43,831 nt of DNA from Bacteroidaceae bacterium (GTDB taxonomy: Bacteria; Bacteroidota; Bacteroidia; Bacteroidales; Bacteroidaceae), in contig JAGCDQ010000039.1 of assembly GCA_017651245.1 (NCBI GenBank), forward strand, positions 1-43,831, written 5' to 3'. Positions 39,420 to 43,831 of the stretch are shown one piece after another (position 1 is the first letter of the stretch; every line of letters begins with the position of its first letter). The notes beneath the pieces were generated by a model that saw only the letters and a list, made by a program, of their open reading frames with translations, was not told the DNA's origin and did not search any database. The position numbers and the translations under genes are program-made.

Positions 39420-41459
39420 TCATTCTGTCATTTTCACCTTCAGTCGTTCTTCCAGACGAACTACTTCTTGCTTGTATTCCTCAGCCTTGAGGAAATCGAG
39501 TTTTTTTGCAGATTCCTTCATGAGTTTGCGGTTGCGTTCAATAGCACGGCGTAGTTCATCGGAAGTCATGGCATTGTAGATGGTGTCCACCTCTGATTCT
39601 GCTGCCAAAGAAGCATTTTCTTCAATGTAGGCTGTACCACGATAATCGATTAGCTTGTGCTGACTGATGGCAATTTGTGCTTTCTGTATTTGCGTAGGTG
39701 TAATACCATGCTCTTTATTGTACACCATTTGTTTGGAGCGACGACGATTGGTCTCATCAATGGTCTGTTGCATGGTCTCTGTGATGGTTTCGGCATACAT
39801 GATAGCAAGTCCGTGAACATTGCGGGCAGCACGACCAATGATTTGGACAAGGGAACGATGATCACGCAAAAATCCTTGATAATCAGCATCAAGAATAGCC
39901 ACAAGAGAGACCTCGGGAATATCAAGTCCTTCACGCAGAAGGTTGATGCCAATGAGCACATCGTAAACCCCAGCACGGAAGTTGTTGATGATGTCAACAC
40001 GATCAAAGGTATCAACATCGGAATGAATATAGTTGGCTTTGATGCCCACGCTGTTGAAAAAGGCTGACACCTCTTCTGCCTGACGCTTGGTGGAAGTGAT
40101 GACCAGAGTACGCTCCCCAGCCTCATTGCGCTGATGGATTTCTTCGATGAGGTCGTCCATGAAGTTTAACTTAGGACGTACCTCAATAGGAGGATCAAGC
40201 AGTCCCGTAGGACGTATCAACTGTTCAACAATCACGCCCTCAGCACGTTCCAGTTCATACTCGGCAGGTGTGGCAGAGACATAAATAGTCTGTGGCGTCA
40301 ACATTTCAAATTCTTCGAGACGAAGGGGACGATTGTCGAGTGCGGCTGGCAGGCGAAACGCATATTCGACCAGGTTTTCCTTTCGGCGGCGGTCACCTCC
40401 CCACATAGCTTTAACTTGTGGAATAGATTGATGACTCTCATCAATGATGAGCAGATAGTCGTCAGGAAAAAAATCGAGCAGGCAATATGGGCGTTCACCA
40501 GCCTTGCGACCATCAAAATAACGAGAGTAATTCTCTATACCCGAGCAATGTCCTGTCTCACGAATCCATTCGAGGTCATTGGTCACACGAAGTTCTATTT
40601 GTTTGGCCTTTTCCATATCGCCCAATTCCTCATAGTAGGCAATACGTTCGTGCAGATCATCCTCGATGTCCCGAATGGCTTTTAAGGTTTGCTCCTTGGT
40701 CGTCATGAAAAGATTGGCTGGATAAATTTTGTACTCCTGATAAGAAGTGATGGGATAAAAAGTCTGAACATCCAATTCTTGAATTTCTTCTATTGTATCA
40801 TCAAAATAGCAAATACGCAGAATCTTCTCATCATAAGCAAGATATACATCTATAGTTTCCCCTTTCACTCGAAACTGACCACGTTCCAATTCATCTGCCG
40901 CAGCAAGGTCATTATTGATGTAAAGCATATCCACCAATTTCCGGCGCAAAGACTCTTGTGGAAGGTCTTGGTCAACGTGAATAGTGAGGATGTTTTCAGC
41001 ATAACTGGTCGGTGCTCCCATACCATAGATACACGAAACAGATGACACGATGATGACATCTTTTCGTCCAGAAAGCAAAGCAGACGTGGCAGCCAGACGA
41101 CGACGATCAAGGTCCTCATTGATAGCAAGATCTTTCTCAATATATGTACCCGTGGAGGGAATATAGGCTTCTGGCTGATAATAGTCGTAGTAGCTCACAT
41201 AATATTCCACCGCATTATTGGGGAAAAAGGCTTTCATCTCGGCATACAGTTGGTGCGCTAATGTTTTGTTATGGCTAAAAATGAGGGTCGGCTTGCCGAT
41301 ATTCTGAATGACGTTCGCCATTGTGAACGTCTTACCCGACCCTGTTACACCCAGCAGCACTTGTGCTGGCAAACCATCCCTCACGCCTTGCGTCAACTGC
41401 TCAATGGCTTGCGGTTGGTCACCTGTGGGTTGAAACTTCGATGTAAGCTGAAAATCCAT
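39420..41459 (-). CDS. uvrB: UvrABC excinuclease subunit B
   Basis: The 679-residue protein has Walker A GVTGSGKT (37-44), the damage-probing beta-hairpin YYDYYQPEAYIPSTGTYIEKD (near 93-113), the DESH helicase box, RTLVITSTKRQAEE, IGRAARN (motif VI) and a C-terminal UVR domain (about 640-675, RNRKLMKESAKKLDFLKAEEYKQE) for UvrC contact. It verifies DNA damage handed over by UvrA in nucleotide excision repair. A TAATTTTG (41487-41480, minus strand) lies 20 bp upstream of the ATG as a likely -7 element. The length is standard. Confidence 0.97.
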   Translation of the reverse strand: MDFQLTSKFQPTGDQPQAIEQLTQGVRDGLPAQVLLGVTGSGKTFTMANVIQNIGKPTLIFSHNKTLAHQLYAEMKAFFPNNAVEYYVSYYDYYQPEAYIPSTGTYIEKDLAINEDLDRRRLAATSALLSGRKDVIIVSSVSCIYGMGAPTSYAENILTIHVDQDLPQESLRRKLVDMLYINNDLAAADELERGQFRVKGETIDVYLAYDEKILRICYFDDTIEEIQELDVQTFYPITSYQEYKIYPANLFMTTKEQTLKAIRDIEDDLHERIAYYEELGDMEKAKQIELRVTNDLEWIRETGHCSGIENYSRYFDGRKAGERPYCLLDFFPDDYLLIIDESHQSIPQVKAMWGGDRRRKENLVEYAFRLPAALDNRPLRLEEFEMLTPQTIYVSATPAEYELERAEGVIVEQLIRPTGLLDPPIEVRPKLNFMDDLIEEIHQRNEAGERTLVITSTKRQAEEVSAFFNSVGIKANYIHSDVDTFDRVDIINNFRAGVYDVLIGINLLREGLDIPEVSLVAILDADYQGFLRDHRSLVQIIGRAARNVHGLAIMYAETITETMQQTIDETNRRRSKQMVYNKEHGITPTQIQKAQIAISQHKLIDYRGTAYIEENASLAAESEVDTIYNAMTSDELRRAIERNRKLMKESAKKLDFLKAEEYKQEVVRLEERLKVKMTE

Positions 41460-41584
41460 CTATTTTTCCTTTTGAACTGCAAAATTACGATTTATATCCG
41501 TAAATATTCCCTAAATCAAATGCTTTTTTCTAAAGAAAAGTGAAATATTCGCGTTCCGTTACTGATTCTTCATGAAAAACTTTG

Positions 41585-41592
41585 TAACTTTG
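41585..41592 (+). promoter_or_regulatory. Promoter -7 element for the bamD operon
   Basis: TAACTTTG at 41585-41592; the -33 position has only a weak TTACTG. It lies upstream of the ATG at 41614 and inside any longer frame, so it fixes the bamD start. Confidence 0.6.
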
Positions 41593-41613
41593 CATTCGAA
41601 ATATCCATTAAGA

Positions 41614-42459
41614 ATGAAGAAAGCATTAACAATCATGTTGATTTCGGTACTGATGTTGAGTTCCTGCAACTCATACAACAAACTGCTGAAATCGACTGAT
41701 TATGGTTATAAATACGAAGCAGCAAAGGAATATTACATTTCCGGGCACTACACAAGATCATACCAGTTGCTGGAAGAACTCATCATGGTCATGAAAGGCT
41801 CTGACCGTGGAGAGGAGTCGCTGTTTATGCTGGGCATGTGCTTTTATAATCTACGCGATTATGAGACTGCCACAATGTATCTAGACAGATATACCAAGAC
41901 TTATACGAAGGGAGAATATACAGAATTAGCACGTTTTTACAGCGGGAGGGCATCGTATTTGCAGAGCCCCGACCCACGTCTTGACCAATCTCCCACTTAT
42001 GCCGCTTTGAACAAGCTACAGGAATTCCTTGAGTTTCACCCCTATTCCGACTTGCGCGAAGACGTGAATGACATGATGTACGATTTACAAAACCGCCTCG
42101 TCATGAAGGAATTCGAGAGCGCCCAACTCTACTACAACTTAGGAACATACATTGGTAACTGTTTCTATGGAGGCAGTAACTATGAAGCATGCATCATCAC
42201 TGCTGAAAACGCCTTGAGGACGTACCCATATACTCGGCTGCGTGAAGACCTCTACATGATGATTCTACGTAGTCGTTACGAATTGGCACAGCGAAGCGTC
42301 ATTGAGAAAAGCGAGGAGCGTTATATGCAGGCCATCGACGAATACTACGGATTCAAGAACGAGTTTCCTGACAGTAAATACATGAAGGAAGCAGACCAGA
42401 TTTACAAGCGTTGTTCTGCCAAAGTGAAGAAAAAGGACGATGACAAAGAACAGAATTAA
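41614..42459 (+). CDS. bamD: Outer-membrane assembly lipoprotein BamD
   Basis: The 281-residue lipoprotein has lipobox LMLSSC18 and then tetratricopeptide-like helices, for example YEAAKEYYISGHYTRSYQLLEEL, ESLFMLGMCFYNLRDYETATMYLDRYTKTY and the Bacteroidetes BamD features PDPRLDQSPTYAALNKLQEFLEFHP and FEYSAQLYY-like segments. It works with BamA to fold outer-membrane proteins. The ATG at 41614 was chosen because the longer frame from 41572 begins before the promoter. It leads the operon bamD-rpoZ-like-DUF4293, a gene order usual in Bacteroidales. Confidence 0.93.
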   Translation: MKKALTIMLISVLMLSSCNSYNKLLKSTDYGYKYEAAKEYYISGHYTRSYQLLEELIMVMKGSDRGEESLFMLGMCFYNLRDYETATMYLDRYTKTYTKGEYTELARFYSGRASYLQSPDPRLDQSPTYAALNKLQEFLEFHPYSDLREDVNDMMYDLQNRLVMKEFESAQLYYNLGTYIGNCFYGGSNYEACIITAENALRTYPYTRLREDLYMMILRSRYELAQRSVIEKSEERYMQAIDEYYGFKNEFPDSKYMKEADQIYKRCSAKVKKKDDDKEQN

Positions 42460-42495
42460 AAGAACATCATAAACAAAGAACAATAACACAAGACT

Positions 42496-42831
42496 ATGGA
42501 TTTCAAGAAAACCAATGCACCAACGACAACAGTGACACGCAATTTGATGGATTTGAGCCGTGACACTAACAATGTGTATGAAAGCGTTGCCATCATCTCC
42601 AAGCGTGCCAATCAGATTGCCGCAGAGATGAAAGATGAACTAAGCAAGAAGCTCGTTGAGTTTGGTTCACACACTGACACCCTCGAAGAAGTGTTCGAAA
42701 ATGAGGAGCAAATTCAGATTTCTCGTTACTACGAGCGTCTGCCAAAGCCAACACTCATTGCCACCCAAGAGTTCCTTGAGGACAAAGTTTATTTCCGCAA
42801 TCCTTCTAAGGAGACTGAAAGAACTCTTTAA
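42496..42831 (+). CDS. rpoZ: RNA polymerase omega-like (Rpb6 family) subunit
   Basis: The 111-residue protein resembles the Bacteroidetes Rpb6/omega family. NNVYESVAIISKRANQIAAEMKDEL (near 25-50) corresponds to the omega helix segment that contacts the beta' subunit (the N.YelV.iaskRArqi pattern). The C-terminal part is divergent and ends in EFLEDKVYFRNPSKETERTL. It should help assemble core RNA polymerase. It lies 36 bp after bamD and 5 bp before the DUF4293 gene. Standard omega searches often miss this family; the symbol is given by function. Confidence 0.8.
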   Translation: MDFKKTNAPTTTVTRNLMDLSRDTNNVYESVAIISKRANQIAAEMKDELSKKLVEFGSHTDTLEEVFENEEQIQISRYYERLPKPTLIATQEFLEDKVYFRNPSKETERTL

Positions 42832-42836
42832 TCTTT

Positions 42837-43337
42837 ATGATTCAGCGAATACAAACAGTATATCTGGCGCTGGTGCTCATTCTCTCGTTCGTCGGGCTTA
42901 TCTCTACCGTCGGGGAATGGACAGTGGCAAATGCTGTTGTGGCACATTTCAGCAACTTCACTTTTGGGGCGGAGGGACATTTCAAGGCATTAGATTCCAC
43001 CAGTGGACCCTGGTGCCTGGGTGTACTTCTCATTTTGGTAATGTTTCTCTCCACAATGAGTATTATGCTGTTTCGCAAACGTATGCGCCAATTGAGACTC
43101 ACCATTATCAGCACAATCCTTTTGGTTGGCTATGTGGCGGCATACGCGGTGTTTGCCTATTATTATCAGCTCAACCTTGAGCAACTCGTATCAGCCGAAA
43201 CAGGAAGCGTCACCCCCGTCTTTCATCTCAGACTCATTTCGGTCTTTCCCGTGTTGAGCATCATCCTCAATTGCCTTGCTATTCAGGGCATCCGCAAGGA
43301 CGAAGCACTCGTTCGCTCACTCGATCGAATCCGATAA
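42837..43337 (+). CDS. DUF4293 four-helix membrane protein
   Basis: The 166-residue protein starts MIQRIQTVYLALVLILSFVGL and has four hydrophobic segments (about 6-24, 58-77, 85-107, 126-147), as expected of the DUF4293 family found in Bacteroidetes. Its function is unknown. It closes the bamD operon with a 5-bp gap after the omega-like gene. The inverted repeat CTATATA/TATATAG downstream (43362-43384) lacks a T run and is a poor terminator candidate. Confidence 0.88.
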   Translation: MIQRIQTVYLALVLILSFVGLISTVGEWTVANAVVAHFSNFTFGAEGHFKALDSTSGPWCLGVLLILVMFLSTMSIMLFRKRMRQLRLTIISTILLVGYVAAYAVFAYYYQLNLEQLVSAETGSVTPVFHLRLISVFPVLSIILNCLAIQGIRKDEALVRSLDRIR

Positions 43338-43435
43338 ATAGGCACTTTCACCCCACCCTCGCTATATATAATTAATGTATATAGAGAAACGACTCATAGA
43401 AATATTATTTTCAAGAGATTTTTTTCCTGAAATGT

Positions 43436-43466
43436 TTTGTCGGTTCGAGAAAAAGTAGTACCTTTG
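43436..43466 (+). promoter_or_regulatory. Bacteroidetes-type promoter for the tRNA cluster
   Basis: TTTG (43436-43439), a 19-bp spacer and TACCTTTG (43459-43466) match the consensus exactly, 22 bp before tRNA-Gly. Confidence 0.75.
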
Positions 43467-43488
43467 CACTCGCAATCGGGAAGGCAAT

Positions 43489-43561
43489 GCGGAAATAGCT
43501 CAGTTGGTAGAGCACAACCTTGCCAAGGTTGGGGTCGCGAGTTCGAGTCTCGTTTTCCGCT
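43489..43561 (+). tRNA. tRNA-Gly (anticodon GCC)
   Basis: Full cloverleaf of 73 nt: acceptor GCGGAAA/TTTCCGC, D arm GCTC-AGTTGGTA-GAGC, anticodon stem CAACC/GGTTG with loop TTGCCAA (anticodon GCC at 43522-43524) and T arm with GTTCGAGTC. Discriminator T; CCA is not encoded. Confidence 0.95.
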
Positions 43562-43604
43562 CTCCTGTAATAATAGTGTCGCTCTTTGAGAAATAGCAAG
43601 TAAT

Positions 43605-43685
43605 GCCCACGTGGCGGAATGGTAGACGCGCTCGTTTCAGGTGCGAGTGTTGAGAGACGTGCAAGTTCGATTCTTGTCGTGGGCA
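43605..43685 (+). tRNA. tRNA-Leu (anticodon CAG)
   Basis: Acceptor GCCCACG/CGTGGGC, D arm GGCGGAATGGTAGACGC, anticodon stem CTCGT/GCGAG with loop TTCAGGT, an extended variable arm (class II tRNA) and T loop TTCGATT. Discriminator A; CCA not encoded. Confidence 0.93.
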
Positions 43686-43696
43686 CTAATCAGAAT

Positions 43697-43778
43697 GGAG
43701 AGGTGGCGGAATGGTAGACGCGCTACTTTGAGGGGGTAGTGGGCTCAGCCCGTGGGAGTTCGAGTCTCCTCCTCTTCA
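43697..43778 (+). tRNA. tRNA-Leu (anticodon GAG)
   Basis: Acceptor GGAGAGG/CCTCTTC (one G-T pair), the same D arm as the previous tRNA, anticodon stem CTACT/GGTAG with loop TTGAGGG (anticodon GAG), variable arm GGGCTCAGCCC and T loop TTCGAGT. Discriminator A. Confidence 0.93.
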
Positions 43779-43831
43779 CTCAAAAAAACGACAATTCAGA
43801 AAGCCTCAGGAGAGAGTTCTTTCTAAAAATA

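Noticed and set aside
43798-43824. Hairpin AGAAAG/CTTTCT after the last tRNA as a terminator
   Set aside because: The stem is only 6 bp with a 15-nt loop and is followed by AAAAATA rather than Ts.

Overview
The window is a stretch of ordinary, mostly core chromosome from a member of the Bacteroidales, most likely Prevotella or a close relative. Three things point there. Most transcription starts are preceded by the Bacteroidetes sigma-ABfr promoter (TTTG, about 19 bp, TAnnTTTG) rather than -35/-10 boxes. Several genes are Bacteroidetes-type (a BtuB-like TonB-dependent receptor with a long N-terminal extension, a flavin reductase/rubredoxin/rubrerythrin fusion, DUF4293, an Rpb6-like omega). 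The gene orders IMP cyclohydrolase-mreBCD-mrdA-rodA and bamD-omega-DUF4293 are typical of the group. No insertion sequence, prophage, integrase or CRISPR array was seen.

Layout. 1-2061 (minus): a partial lipoprotein, then a two-gene operon of a (p)ppGpp-synthetase-like protein and an HD hydrolase. 2273-4582: a secreted GH43 arabinanase convergent with an oxidative-stress rubrerythrin fusion. 4688-9995: rpsA, a lipoprotein, a metallo-aminopeptidase and a secreted C1 peptidase. 10086-12213: grpE-dnaJ followed by a candidate small RNA. 12225-15306: GH25 lysozyme, nudC, a glycine-zipper lipoprotein with an EF-hand loop, and a small TonB-domain protein. 15583-22145: stand-alone IMP cyclohydrolase and the rod-shape cluster mreB-mreC-mreD-mrdA-rodA. 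22179-26353: a TonB-dependent receptor, an amidase-SPOR protein and an MCE protein. 26354-28131: a 344-bp intergenic region with a parS-like palindrome, then dnaA. 28242-31663: nitroreductase, an orphan NrdJ C-terminal-domain protein coupled to folB, and a hexuronate-type transporter. 31760-34683: PAP2 phosphatase/barrel protein, class II aldolase, ribosomal protein L31. 34840-38392: a three-gene surface-glycan module (fucosyltransferase-like enzyme, flippase, GT2). 38457-43337: hydroxyacid dehydrogenase, uvrB, bamD-omega-DUF4293. The window ends with tRNA-Gly and two tRNA-Leu genes.

Functionally the window is dominated by cell-envelope construction (rod complex, PBP2, amidase, lysozyme, BamD, MCE, TonB receptor, glycan module) and by core information processing and stress (S1, L31, DnaA, UvrB, GrpE/DnaJ, alarmone enzymes, rubrerythrin). 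No clearly new multi-gene defence or biosynthetic system was found. The less ordinary items are the alarmone synthetase/hydrolase pair, the orphan NrdJ tail with its own promoter in front of folB, the single-domain IMP cyclohydrolase, the parS-like site before dnaA, the candidate sRNA after dnaJ, and the PAP2-barrel fusion.
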